Made by a program: the position numbers and the translations under genes. 64,000 nt of DNA, from assembly GCA_013396635.1 (NCBI GenBank), contig WBMW01005537.1, positions 1-64,000 on the forward strand, written 5' to 3'. This stretch comes from Penelope pileata (taxonomy: Eukaryota > Chordata > Aves > Galliformes > Cracidae). Under the pieces are notes generated by a model. That model made no database searches. It was not told the origin of the DNA and saw nothing but the letters and a program-made list of their open reading frames with translations. Of the stretch, positions 11,453-22,867 are shown piece after piece (within the stretch, counting starts at the first letter, position 1; each line of letters opens with the position of its first letter).

Positions 11453-11464
11453 AATTTATTTATT
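11453..11464 (+). promoter_or_regulatory. AU-rich element in CACNG5 3' UTR
   Basis: The overlapping ATTTATTTA nonamer at 11454-11462 follows a T-rich run. Such elements bind AU-rich-element proteins and often shorten mRNA life. Activity here is inferred. Confidence 0.5.
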
Positions 11465-12503
11465 CTTCCCTACATAACTGAAGTCTGTCCAAAGCCCTCT
11501 TCTTTCAGGTCTTCCCGCTGAGCAAACAGCAGTTCTGCCTGAGGGAGAAATCCAAAGCTGGACTCAAGAGCAGAAAAAGAAAATAGAGTAGAACTAGGGA
11601 AAACAATTCTATTTTTTCCGTTTAGGTAGGCTGCAAAAGTTTGTGCATTCGGCTATCATTACTTCTAGGATCAGTGGCCTGAGTGCCAGCAGGTGTAAAA
11701 AATTTGTGTAAGTATCCAAGAAATAGTCCTCACTAGAAAAATAAGAAATTTATCTTGATTGGATGTTTACTGGTCAGTACCTTTTGTTGCTGGATATCAC
11801 TTTTAACCAGGCTGCAATGGGAAATAGCCATCTTTCTCTACTATACCTCAGCAGGCTCAGACACCAGCAGGTTGGTGTTTCTCCATGGCCGTTGTCACTT
11901 CCTCATCCCAGAGGCATGGCAGCTGTAGGTGTCCGTGCTGCTGGGGTTGCTCAGGCACCCTGATCCCTTCTCCATCCCAGTGACGGGGTCTGAAGAGCAG
12001 CTGGGAGGATTTCAGTGCAGCATCCAGTGGAAAACTACCTAAAACCTTCCCATAGGAAATGTTAGGCACAGGATTTAGGGAAATCACATCCATCTGAGCG
12101 AGGCCTTGCCAAAAATGCAAATTATTTCAGTGGAAGGCAAAACATCAAATAGTTTTGAAGTGACAGGACTGAAATTAATGGCACTAGTCCGCCGTAGGAA
12201 AGTAGTTGGTCTGTTTTATTCTTGCAGAATTTTAGCTGCTTTTTGTGTGTCTGTATAAGCCTTATTTTGGGGTTGTATGTTTTAAGCTGTCCTATGACGC
12301 ACTTTGGTCCTAGGAGACTGAGCACTGCCAGGCTGAGAGCATCCATCAGACACAACACGCCGTGCCGGCTGAGGGCTCGTCACCTCTCCAAAGGAGCTTC
12401 CTCCAACTTGAGTTCTGGTCTTCTTCTTTTGAACCTTTCTTTTGTGCAAAACAAAACCTTCCAGGGACTCTTGGTATATCTGAGCTTGTTTTGTCTTACT
12501 GTA

Positions 12504-12509
12504 ATTAAA
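12504..12509 (+). promoter_or_regulatory. CACNG5: Candidate polyadenylation signal ATTAAA (proximal)
   Basis: ATTAAA in an AT-rich part of the presumed 3' UTR, about 1.25 kb after the stop codon. Downstream sequence is T-rich (TATATTTGACCTCATTTGTAG). Use is not shown. Confidence 0.35.
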
Positions 12510-13522
12510 ACAAATAGAATATATGTATATTTGACCTCATTTGTAGCATACTGTGTAATGAAAGTTGCAGTGCTTTATCATTAGTTCTTACTTATAAACT
12601 ACTCCAAAGTTTTATCCAAGCCCAGAGCAGCCCCTGCTATCTGCACTGATGCTGACACTCGTCCTGGGGACCTCTCTGTAAGCATAAATCAAACAGAATG
12701 TCCTGTCCAGTTCTTTCAGTACAGCAAGTAATGTCATCTAGCATCATTTACTCCTGATTTAAAAACCAGGGAGCCTTTCTGTAAACACAGTTGCATTTGC
12801 CCCTGCTCTTTGTGCTTCCTTCAGGTGCCTGTTTTCTCACTTTAAAACCACTGATGGGATGGTTGAGCCACTGGGAAGGTCCAGGCATGAAGGCACAAGG
12901 CGTCCTCTGCAGCCCTGCTCACTGCAGCCTTGTCTGGATGCTGCCTCGGGCCCCATGCAGCTGCTTTTTGTACAGTACCTGAAGCTTTGGGGCCCATCCA
13001 TCCAGGAAAACTTGGCTGAAGTCAACCATTGGATCCCAAAATATGATCTTGAATGTTTTATGACAGCTGATCAGGTGGCTTTGAAGTCCTGGTAGGAAGG
13101 ATGGTCTCAATCTAGTTTTCTGGGCTTGATGTTTGATGGTGGCTTGAAGGCTGTTGCCTTTGGATTTTCCTCTGCTGCTGGAGCCACTCATGGATCCAGA
13201 GCCCCTTCCTGCATCTATAGAAATGTAGGTAAAGATGTGGCTGAAGTACCCTCCAGCACTGTTCTTTTTCAGCCTTGGATGTTGCCCTTTCAGCATCTTC
13301 AACCAGTGCTGAAGGGACCGTGTTGGGGTGGGTTTCAGCCACGCATCGCTGAGGCAGGGGGAAGAACTGGTGAAGAACGCTGTGTGCAGGTTGGTGGTTT
13401 CTAGCGCAGAGCGCTCTGCTTGTCAGCCCTTGTTCTGCCTTATGAATGCTATTTGTCGTGGCTGTGTATTCATTTTCCCAAACACGAGTTAGCCCCGTGG
13501 GTTATTCAAGGTGTGCTAAGAA

Positions 13523-13528
13523 ATTAAA
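13523..13528 (+). promoter_or_regulatory. CACNG5: Candidate polyadenylation signal ATTAAA (distal)
   Basis: ATTAAA followed within 10-30 nt by a T/GT-rich stretch (CTCTTGTTGCTCCCTGCTG). Beyond it the sequence becomes more GC-rich and less UTR-like, so this is my preferred end of the CACNG5 transcript. Confidence 0.35.
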
Positions 13529-13550
13529 TGCTCTTGTTGCTCCCTGCTGT

Positions 13551-16500
13551 TAGCTTGTTAGCAGTGCAGAGCCAGCATGCACGTGGCGGGGAGCACTGCG
13601 AGAGCCCCCAAAGCAGCCACCTGGGTCAGCGTTCCTCCACTAATGAAAAGTAGTTGAGAATTTTTTTTTCCTTCTTCTTTCCTTTATTTTTCACATATAA
13701 AATGAAAGCAGCATTTTCCTCCCCACTCTCAGGGCCTGGCACTGGACTGCTCTGTACCCCACTGCAGCATCCCTTGCTGCACAGAGGCTGTTCCACCACC
13801 TCTCCTTTCCCTGAGGACCACCTCAGCTCGGTAACTTTTCTTTCTGCAGATGGTGGTTCTGCACATCTCCTGGATGTGATAAAGCCAGGACCCGCAGAGC
13901 ACCCCGGGTGCCACCCCACTGTGCTCAGGGTGCTCTGCTGACCTCTCCACTGTGCACCACGGGGTTTCTGTCTGTTGCTGTTGTGTGGATACCAAATTGC
14001 ATCCTGTTCCCATGGAGACGGCAGCTTATAGGAAAGGAAGAGCAGAGCTGCCTCTTTGCTTTATCTCCTTGTAAGGTTTTATATATCTGAGATCTTTGGA
14101 CTATGGGGACCTCGGTGGCAGCAGTACAATGGGCAGGCGATGGCTGCAGCTGCCACCCTGCCTATCTGTAATTGCAAACCAGGATGCAGCAGCCTTAAAG
14201 GAAAGGAGAGGTTGCTCTGGTTGGCATGGAGCTGCCCAGCACCCATCCCTCCCTGGGGCTGCAGGTGGGTGCCAGCCCCACAGGTCACACTGAGCTGGAG
14301 ATGGGCACTGCGGTGCATTCTGGTAGCCATGTCCCCAGCTTATGTTGGGTGGCACATGAAGGACCTGTAGCCAGTTGTGCTGGCTGCTGCCACAGCTGTG
14401 AGCATGGTGCAGATGTGCAGGGAAGCGATGCTGCCAGCATTGCTGTCCCTGAGCTGGTGCCCATTGCCAGGACGAGTCAGAGCAGCTCTGGTGTGCAGCA
14501 TCATCGTGGCAGCACCCCTCTCTCTTTCACACCACTTCAATCCTTTGCCCGATTTACTTTGCAAGGAAAAAATGGTTTTATTATTATTCTTACTTGCAGG
14601 ATGTTTGCAGCAGTACTTCACAAAAAGCAGCCCCATTGGCTGCACTGCCTGACTCTAGCCCTGGGGGCTGGGGAACACGCTGTCTCTGCTGGGAGGTTTT
14701 CATGCCCTGAGCACTCTGCACCACTGGCTCTGTCTCTGTCTGCCATTTTTATTCAAACCATCTCAGAGATTCCCAAACCTCACCCTTCTCTCCACTTCCA
14801 GCGAGAGGAGAATTATTCACACACAAATTGTGATTAATATACCTTGAAAGCACACAGTGCCAGCATCCAAGGTTATTCCCCAGCAAGCCATCACTTCTGC
14901 CATCAGCTCCTGATAAATCTTCTGGCTGCGATGAGACGCAGCTGCTTTAATCTTTAATGCTTGGGCTGAGTGTATTCGCTTTTCTGCGAGGAAAACCACG
15001 TGTGTGGAGGAGAAGCTGGGTGGCTCGGGGCTGCTGCAGCTCGGGGCTGCTGAGCCCACCTTGCTCCAGCCAGACGTGCCTTCTTTCTTTATAATTGCTC
15101 ATTAGGGAACAAAGTCCATATTGTCCTAAGTGGTCCCAATGACATCAGGCACCCTAAGTTTGCATGGGGAAAATTGCAGAGATCCGGCGCTCTGTTGCTA
15201 ACCAGCAAATGGTGTGGGTGCACATTGGCATCCCTCGGGCTGCAGCGGGATGCACACCTCGGCCAAAATCAGGCATGAGCAAAAAGTGCTCCCTGAATGA
15301 TGCTGTCTGCATGTGGGCTGCTGGGAGAGAGGGGCTGGGGGGCACAGAGGGGAGAGGAAGGAAGTGCCCATGCATTTCTCATTCAGCTGCAGTGATAACA
15401 TCTTTAATGGGGTGTGTTTGTGAAAATACAGCCCTGAGGTCCCCACACCTGCCTGGCTTCATGGTATATGCCAGCTTCTCCTTCAGCTTCATGGGGGGAA
15501 ATCTGCAGGGAAAGCACAAAGGTGTTATTTAATTAATGAGGGCTAATTTGGGTAAGCACCAGGATGTCACTCAGCATGCTGGAGGTGAGCTGGGCAGTTA
15601 AACCTCTGTGGGGAAATGGGACATTTCCAGAGCAGGGGGACAGTGTCAGCATCATGCAGGGATGCTGACAGCAGCAAGGAGCAGCTGTGCCTGCAGGCTG
15701 TGTGCTGTCACATCAGCACAGGGTGACAGCAGTGCTCTGCGTGCAGCTGCAGCAGGAACAGAGTGCCCCTTCCCTGTGACATGGGGACTGTGCTCATCCT
15801 GTTCGGATGGTTGCCTGGACATGGGATTACATCTTATTTAGAGCTATTGTCCATAGCCCAGGTAAACAGCAAAGGTCTCGGCAGCAGTGTAGAACATGTA
15901 CATAGAACCCCTGCCTCCATCAAATAATTATTTATTCCCATCTAAGCTCTATGCTGTCAAACCTGCTCTGCTGATCTGAAGGTTAAAGGCTCCATCATGG
16001 AGGTGGAGCAGCTCACAGCCACCTCGATCAGAACAGGATCACTGCTAGGAAAAGGCATCCTGGTGGGTGGGGGTTTCCTGCTGATCTGCCTCAGCATCTG
16101 TCTGAGAACAGCTGAAACAAATGCAGTAAAAATATAAACCTACAACTTTATCTTTCCTGAAAAAGTAGGTCATGTCCCCAACTGAGCTGTGTTTTATTCA
16201 TGTAAATACATTGGCACAATTAAAAATGCAGCAGGATCTCCGTGCCTGCAGCAGGGATGGGCCCATCGAAGTGGGTGAGGGCTGATGCCAGGCTGCCCTG
16301 TGCCATGGGCATGGGACCCGCAGTGCCCTATGAAGGATTCTGTTATAGAATCATTCTGTTGGGGCTTTCAGGGCGATTCCTCCCAGAGCCTCCATCCAGG
16401 GTGACCCCAGCACAGCACACAGGGCAAGGGCGAGTGTGGGTTGGTGCCCTCCATCAGCTCTGTGTAGGAATAATCACAAAGAAGTTGCTTGATAACATTA

Positions 16501-17481
16501 AACCTGAGATTATGACACTGCCACCACCACATTCTTGTGGTTTCTTTCCCTCTCCTTTCTCTCTCCTCTATCAATTCTCACATATTTGCATTTCTGTGTT
16601 AACAACCATCATCTCTGAGGGTTTTTTAAGATGTCAGGAAAGACGCTGAAAATAAATTAGGTTTCATTTTGCTAGAGTAATAATAAAAGCTTGGAATGGT
16701 CAGGGCCTGTTTAGGCAAATCCGTTAAAAGATTGGCACATAGGTGATGTGGCAATCCTTAGGTGTTGGCCTTTCTTACCCAGGCTGCAAGACCTTCAGCC
16801 TGGGACTGAGGGTGAGGGCATCAGGTCAACCCCTCACATTTCTATCGGTGATCCTGTTTCTGCAGTATTGCAAGGCTGATGGCCACAGTCAGGCCAGGGG
16901 AGTTGGGATGGGGCAGGGCCAGATCAGGGGTGGTGAGATGGGGCAGGACCTTGTCAGGGGTTGGCAGTGGGTGCAGGAAGAGCAGCAGTTCTGCAGCATC
17001 CCCACTGCAGTGCTCACAGCATCAAATATTCATGGTGCAAATGGAAGCAGAGAGCTCCCTGCAGCACCTGAGCTGTGAGGGAGCATCAGGAGCAAGGCTG
17101 GGGGAAACCTCACAGACTGAAATACTCAGAAGTACCAGGATGATTCCCTGGTGCTCCACAGACAAAGCAGGGGCTCAGCACATCCCCTTGCTCCCTGCCC
17201 AGGTCAGGCTGCTTGTCAGCACTGAGCATCCACATTTGCTTTTCCTTTGCTTTGGGTGCCTGGATGCCAATCACCCAGCTGAGAGGTGCTGCTGCTGCTG
17301 GGATGAGAGGGGAGAGCACTGGGGCCTGGGTAGGGACCACTGATTAAATACCAGCTAGAGGAGAGCCCCGTCCATCCTGCCTGTGTGAAAAACATGGGAG
17401 ACTGTACAGCTCACCATTGACCCCACAGACAGAAAAGCTGAAAGCCAGAGGACTGACAATGTGTTTTACAAACATGTGCTG
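13551..17481. other. Intergenic, no gene seen
   Basis: Mixed-composition DNA with short overlapping chance frames on both strands and no protein family, RNA gene or clear repeat. An AATAAA occurs near 16650. A short stretch at 16341-16363 resembles the end of a worn CR1 element but is too brief to call. Confidence 0.6.
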
Positions 17482-17624
17482 CTTTTTCTTTTTTCTTTTT
17501 CTCTTTTCCTTATTTCCCTTTCCTTCTCTTTTTCCTTTTTCTTTTTTTTTTCCCTTTCCATTTTCTTTTTTTTTTTTTCCCTTTCCTTCTCTTTATTTCC
17601 CCTCTTTTCTTCCTCCCACTTCCT
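17482..17624 (+). repeat. 143-nt polypyrimidine tract
   Basis: The stretch is made almost wholly of C and T, with four A and no G. It is built from irregular TTTCC/CTTTT words. Such tracts can adopt triplex (H-DNA) structure and are hard to sequence. It borders the CpG-rich block that starts about 20 bases later. Confidence 0.9.
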
Positions 17625-17644
17625 AAAAATTCACTAAAACACCT

Positions 17645-18035
17645 CACAACAAGCACGTGGAGCGGCTTCCACCCTGACCTGCCCACCACCCGGAACACCC
17701 CGCTCCCGAGGCTCGGCTTTAACCCCTCCCCGGGATCCCCGGGCCGGGGCAGAGCCCCGCAGCCGCCGGGCGCGCAGCTCCACCTCCCGCACCCACCGCG
17801 CAACAGCAGCCGGGAGCGCCCGCAGCCGCCTCCATCCCGGAGCGCTCCCGGGAATAAGAACGAAACGGAGCGAGGAGGCACCCGGGAGCAGCACGGGGTG
17901 CTCTGATGCAGGGGAGCCCCGGTGCTGTGCCCGCTGCTTGGGCACGGAGCAGCTCGGTTCTGGGAAGGCGACGCAGTCAAAAAGCAGCTGGAGCTCCTGG
18001 AGAGGTAAAAGCGGTGCTGCCCTCTATCAGCCGCG
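17645..18035. promoter_or_regulatory. Orphan CpG island between CACNG5 and CACNG4
   Basis: About 300 bases of very GC-rich, CpG-dense sequence contain CCGGGATCCCCGGGCC-like words and GC boxes. It is not at the start of any recognised gene. A possible splice donor, GAG|GTAAAA, lies on the + strand at 18004/18005, and a partial CTCF-like core (TGCCCTCTA) at 18018-18026. It could be the promoter of a non-coding RNA, an alternative promoter, or an enhancer-type island. The minus-strand open frame across it (17510-17980) ends in a lysine/arginine run read from the pyrimidine tract and is not protein-like. Confidence 0.6.
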
Positions 18036-18200
18036 CTCCTCCTGCAGAAAGATTCTTCTGGTGTTAAGAGCAGAGCTCAGAGGCGTCGCTCAGCTGTAAT
18101 TCCCACGAGTTATCAGGATTTTGCCAAAATAAAAATACTTTAAAAATAAGCAGAGATTGGAGCAGAGTTAGAGATGGGTAGACGGCTGGATGGATAGACA

Positions 18201-18221
18201 GCCAGCCAGCCAGCCAGCCAG
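18201..18221. repeat. (GCCA)5 microsatellite
   Basis: Five copies of GCCA plus one base, flanked by GGATGGATAGACA, which is itself a degenerate tetranucleotide run. It may be polymorphic. Confidence 0.9.
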
Positions 18222-20099
18222 ACATCTGTATAATACTGTTTAAGAACAGAAAGGTTCTGACATAACCCAGCACAAGGGCTGCTGCTGCTGCAGACACACA
18301 GCAGATGTTTGGAGCAGTTATGACTTGGGTGTGAGTGAAGGCACTCGATGACAAAATTGTTGCTCTGGGGCCAAGCAGTGACCAAAGAGGAGGGGAGAAA
18401 CACCACCACCACCCTGGCAGTGTGCTTGCTTTGGTCCTGTGCATCCCGCAGATGCTCTCACCCCATATTTCAGCTGTGCTGCTGAAAATCTGGAGTGGCT
18501 GGGCATGAAAAGCCTTGTTAGGGAAACTGACATTTTAAAGGAGGGAAGCACCAAAGCAGTCCTGGGTTCTGGTGGATCCATGGTCTGTGGCGTGTGCTCT
18601 GATGGATGGTGGAGGTGCATTCTTGCAGCAATCCTTCCCCAGGAGGGGTATCAACATCCCCCTCTGCTTTTCTCCAGCTCTCTGCTTTTCAGTGGTTTGT
18701 AGTGCCCTGATGTTGTTCCAGCTTGTGTTCCATATCAGAGTGTGTTCTACATCAAACTGAATGTGTTCCATCGAACTGAAACGGCTCAAAGGTTCGCAGG
18801 GCATGGAGGCAGACACCCATGGTCAGTGCTGCAGCCCAGCTGCACAAACCGCTTCTTAGGAAGCAAGGAAAGCAAAATAAATAAAAAACAAGCTGAAAGT
18901 TTTATGAATTCTTAGGAGAAAATGCTGTGAATGGGAATAGAACATGAAAGGTCCTCAGGGCAGAATGAAGGACCTCTGAAGTGCTACTTGTGCAGTACCA
19001 CGGTGCAGGGAAACCTGCACCTTTGAGCAGACAAAGCTAAACAAGAATGTGGGCTTGGAAAAGGGAAGCAGACGATGCAGAAGCAAAGGAGATGGATAAA
19101 GCAGCGTGGAGGAGGTGGGGAGAGCAAGTGGTGCTGTGCTGGAGGCAGCAGATGAGAGGAATTGGGAACTTTCTGCCAGCCAAGGGGAACATCCTGCCCT
19201 TCTCCATGGCTCTGGGACGTGAGCTTTTATATGTAACAGAGCAGGTTTTGTTCTGGTGAAAGAGCTGTGTCAATAAACACCTCTTTGGTGCCATTCCTGG
19301 CAGCTGAACTTTGATTTGCATGGCCTCTGCAACCACCTCAGGGATACAGCTGCACACAGCACATGGATTTTCGTTGGTAAGAATTGAAAGCTTTGGTGTG
19401 GACAAAATCGACCCCTTAGTAACTACTGCCCTACTGAAAGCTGCCTCGCATCGCCTGGCCTGCAGCACTGGGCAGGTGGAGGTGGGCTTACAGATGGGCA
19501 GCACGGCATAGGGAGAGCAGGGAACGACCTGAGCAAGGGATGCAACAAAAGTGGAGAGGGGAAGGTGGGCCAGGAAACCTGCCAGCAGGTACAGGGGCAG
19601 GAAATCTGCCAGCACATACAGGAGCAGCGTGAGCGCATCCTCCTGCATCCGCCTTGCTCAGGACCAGAGCGTGGCAGGAGGAGAGAGCCCAAAATATTCC
19701 TCATAAACCAAGGGTGTGCTGAGACCAAGAATCCCCTGAGTTCTCCTGTTATTGTTTTGAAAAGAAAACAAGTGAGAATGTTGGTATTATTAAAAGAGCC
19801 TATCTCAGGAAGCTGAAGACCTCTTCAATATCTGCTTGTATTATTAAAGGGAATGAATCATTAAATGCATCTTGAGATGCCATATTGGGCACCAGGATAA
19901 ATCAATCCCTCAGGAAGAGAAGCATCAGCAGAGGTGTTTATTGGCACCTCTGAGGTGTGTGGGCTGCAGGAGGGACCTGGTTCCCTTGGCCCCAACCTGC
20001 CCTCACAGGGGGGGAACCCACAGCCCGTGGGACCGCGCTGCTTGGGGAGAGTGCTCCGCTCCTGCTTTGGAGGAAAAATCCAGGCATCAGCTCTCAGCA
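18222..20099. other. Intergenic, no gene seen
   Basis: Only chance frames are present, the longest a 203-codon minus-strand frame at 19037-19648 with no recognisable domain and a low-complexity composition. No RNA gene or interspersed repeat was identified. Confidence 0.55.
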
Positions 20100-20104
20100 G
20101 CGAG

Positions 20105-20290
20105 ATGTATTAGCATGACAGATGGCCTGCCAAAAAAGAGAAGCTAGCTCGGTTCTGAGATTTGTGCTGACTGCGCCGCAGAAAGAACTATTCCAATTAG
20201 CACCTGCACCGAGCAATCGAGCGCCATTGAGAGCACCAACCCAATCTGCCGCCATTGTCGTGCAGCCATTGTTCCTGATTGGTTTTCTCA
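20105..20290. promoter_or_regulatory. Candidate conserved enhancer with SOX and POU-type motifs
   Basis: The segment carries ATTAGCAT (20109-20116, an octamer/POU-like word), three CCATTG words (20224, 20252, 20266) of which two extend to CCATTGT (SOX core ACAATGG on the other strand), a CACCTG E-box and two CCAAT/ATTGG boxes, along with unusually many retained CpGs for non-island DNA. The density of neural-type motifs suggests an enhancer for the neighbouring TARP genes. This is inference from motifs only. Confidence 0.35.
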
Positions 20291-21023
20291 ATTACCCGTT
20301 GGGCCACAAGCCTGGGGATGCAGGAGAAGCTCTGGGCAGGGCAGTGTCCTCCTGTGTGCCCACTCAGCAGCAGGCTGCCTCCTGCTCGATGGAGCCATCC
20401 ATCACCAAGCAGGAGGTGATACATCACTATGGGTAAAGGCAACGTGGCATGTACAGCCACGTGCAGCTGCCGCTTTGCATTGCTGTATTGCAACAGCAGC
20501 CCACGCTGCATCCAGAAGGAAATTCTTCTCGCCATCACCTGGGGGATGCCTGGGCACGTGGGAAAGCCCCAGCTCCCACCATGTGTCGGTGTCCTTAGGG
20601 GCAGCTATAGCAGGAGCCTCTCCTGCTCCTCGGGTCTGTTCGCTGTGGCCGTGCCCGGCTCAGGCGTGGGGAGCTCGGAACCAACCGCAGGTGGGAGAAA
20701 TGCTCTCCTTGCTGCAGACCCAGCAGCACAAAGGAAATCGGAAACATCCCCTTCCGTGACTGTTATACCCGCTCAGGAACAGAAGGTGGCAGACGAGTTT
20801 GCTCGGAGTGCCCGGCACGAGTGGCTCGGAAGTTTTTACCAGTTTTATTACTCAAAAGTTTCCAAGGTTTTGATTTCCCTGCGTGCAGCGTCGCAGTGGT
20901 GATGCAGAAAGACAAAATCGCTCGAGTTTAGGGGTGCTTGGCATGGGGCCTGGTACAGCAGTGCTGGAAAGGCAGCACCAGGCCCATGGAAATAGTTTGT
21001 TAATATCTGTGAATTTCTATTAT

Positions 21024-22635
21024 AAAATATACATGATTAGCTTTTAATGTTCAAACTACAGGCATTGCAAAGGGCTGGGAAAAGCAGGACATGGTAAAAC
21101 CTGTCAATTAAAGCCATTTTTCTTGGTGATTGCATTTTTATAGGTAGCACCCAGTGCACATCTGAAAGCACTAACGCTGCTGATCCTGACACAGTCCATG
21201 CAAGAGGCAGAACACAAACACAGGTATAAGGAAAGGGCATTTTTTTTGCAGATATATTGGACAGTGGCATTTCCCCATACAGAAAAGAAGAAGAAATCAC
21301 TTCCCTATGTGCTGATGCTCTTGTTTTTGACGCATTAGCAGCACAGGACCAGTAGCTTTGCAAAGTAGCGCAGGGTGCCTCATCCAAGCCCTATGGGGCT
21401 GCTACCACCCGTGATGGATTTATTTGCTGGCTCCAGGGGGTTTTGTCCCCTTTAATTAGAGCTTGCCTTGAGAGAAGGGGTAAGGTGGGGCTATAAATGA
21501 GGCACCTGTGCAGAGGTGCAGAGCTGCAGCAGGCTGCTTGCTGGGACAGGTGGAGGCAGTGGCCCACCCACTTCCCAGGCAGTGAATGCAGTAACCAGGT
21601 GGGAAACTCCTTAGCGGATCTTCCAGCAAAGCTCATGTTGCAGGTGAGATTTCCAGTTCTCATCTAATTGCCTGGATGCTGCTCGTGGCCCATTAGAGGA
21701 CCTTTTCACGGTTCTGTGCTTCAGAAATCTTTGACAAGAAGACACAGTAAAAACTTGATGGCCCAAGAAAGTAATTTCCCAGCTTCAGGTAAGTCTCTTT
21801 GGATTTTACATGTGGAGGGAACGGCTGCTTCAACTCTACTCTGTGAGAGAACCGAGCTGTTGCTTATTTGTTGAATGAGCACAGGGAGGGACAAATCCAG
21901 CTCTAGGGAAGGACCTGGCTCCAGTCCCCATCTCCTTGAACGTGGATTTCTGTGCTTCCAGGTCATTCTGGCAAACTTGGGTTGTGCTTTCACTCCACAC
22001 TGGTGTTCTCTCTTTTTTTTGTTTTTTTTTCCCCCCCTTTTTCTTCTTTACATATTGATTTGTCCAAACTCAAGATGAAAGCCCTGAGTCCTTTGAGATC
22101 CATAATGGAGGTTTTTGACCAAAGCTCTTATTTCTTCAACATTTAACGTACCTTTATCTGTTCCTAACATCAATGCATGTAACAAGGCTTCCCTCCCAGG
22201 TTAGGCGAATTATCACTTCAAAGCTTAGAAGTGAAAGCTGAAATTCCAGCCCTGTATCTCCATAAATCTGGTGGGTTGTGCTCCATGTAGGAACAAGCAG
22301 GACAGCAGGAGGGGAGAAGCATCTGCTCAGTGCCCAGCTAACATCCAGCTTACACAGAGCACCGTTTGCTGGGAGTTGTTTTCAGCTGAGGTGCGTGGGC
22401 ACTGGCAAAGCGAGCTCTATTGTATTAACGTTCTCTTAAAGATTCAAAAGTGTTACCCAGCAGAAAGAACTGCCAATTCCCTCAACTTATTTAATAGACT
22501 TTCTAATGTATACTTAACAAAAAAAACTGGATGGTGGAGTTTTCTTCTCAAGCTGTCTAGGCTTGCTATCAGGAGCAGCTTCAAAGCCATTTTTCTTTTC
22601 ATATGCTTGTCTGGTGTGTGTCACTGAGCGTGATT
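21024..22635 (+). repeat. 1.6 kb duplicated segment, copy 1 (ends at gap)
   Basis: This segment matches 22868-24482 almost base for base in direct orientation. It stops exactly where the N run begins. Differences are a 6-base deletion relative to copy 2 near 21365, two small indels and scattered substitutions, roughly 1%. It has no gene content. The pattern fits the overlapping end of the left contig, not merged with the right contig. Confidence 0.95.
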
Positions 22636-22867
22636 NNNNNNNNNNNNNNNNNNNNNNNNNNNNNNNNNNNNNNNNNNNNNNNNNNNNNNNNNNNNNNNNN
22701 NNNNNNNNNNNNNNNNNNNNNNNNNNNNNNNNNNNNNNNNNNNNNNNNNNNNNNNNNNNNNNNNNNNNNNNNNNNNNNNNNNNNNNNNNNNNNNNNNNNN
22801 NNNNNNNNNNNNNNNNNNNNNNNNNNNNNNNNNNNNNNNNNNNNNNNNNNNNNNNNNNNNNNNNNNN
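22636..22867. other. Assembly gap (232 N)
   Basis: A run of 232 undetermined bases separates the two duplicate segments. Open frames reported through it are meaningless. Confidence 1.

Larger units (their letters stand above)
11257..13550 (+). other. CACNG5: Probable CACNG5 3' UTR
   Basis: AT-rich non-coding sequence follows the stop codon. It contains an 18-bp palindrome at 11382-11399, an AU-rich element at 11453-11464 and two ATTAAA polyadenylation signals (12504-12509 and 13523-13528). The second is followed by a GT/T-rich stretch of the kind used by cleavage factors. The 3' end is a guess from those signals, and a shorter or longer UTR is possible. Confidence 0.45.

Noticed and set aside
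16341..16363. Possible second CR1 end (TAGAATCATTCTGTTGG)
   Set aside because: Only about 20 bases resemble the element and the following bases do not match the CR1 tail.
17510..17980. 156-codon minus-strand open frame over the orphan CpG island
   Set aside because: Its C-terminal third is a Lys/Arg run read from the pyrimidine tract and the rest is GC-driven low complexity. There is no family feature or good start context.
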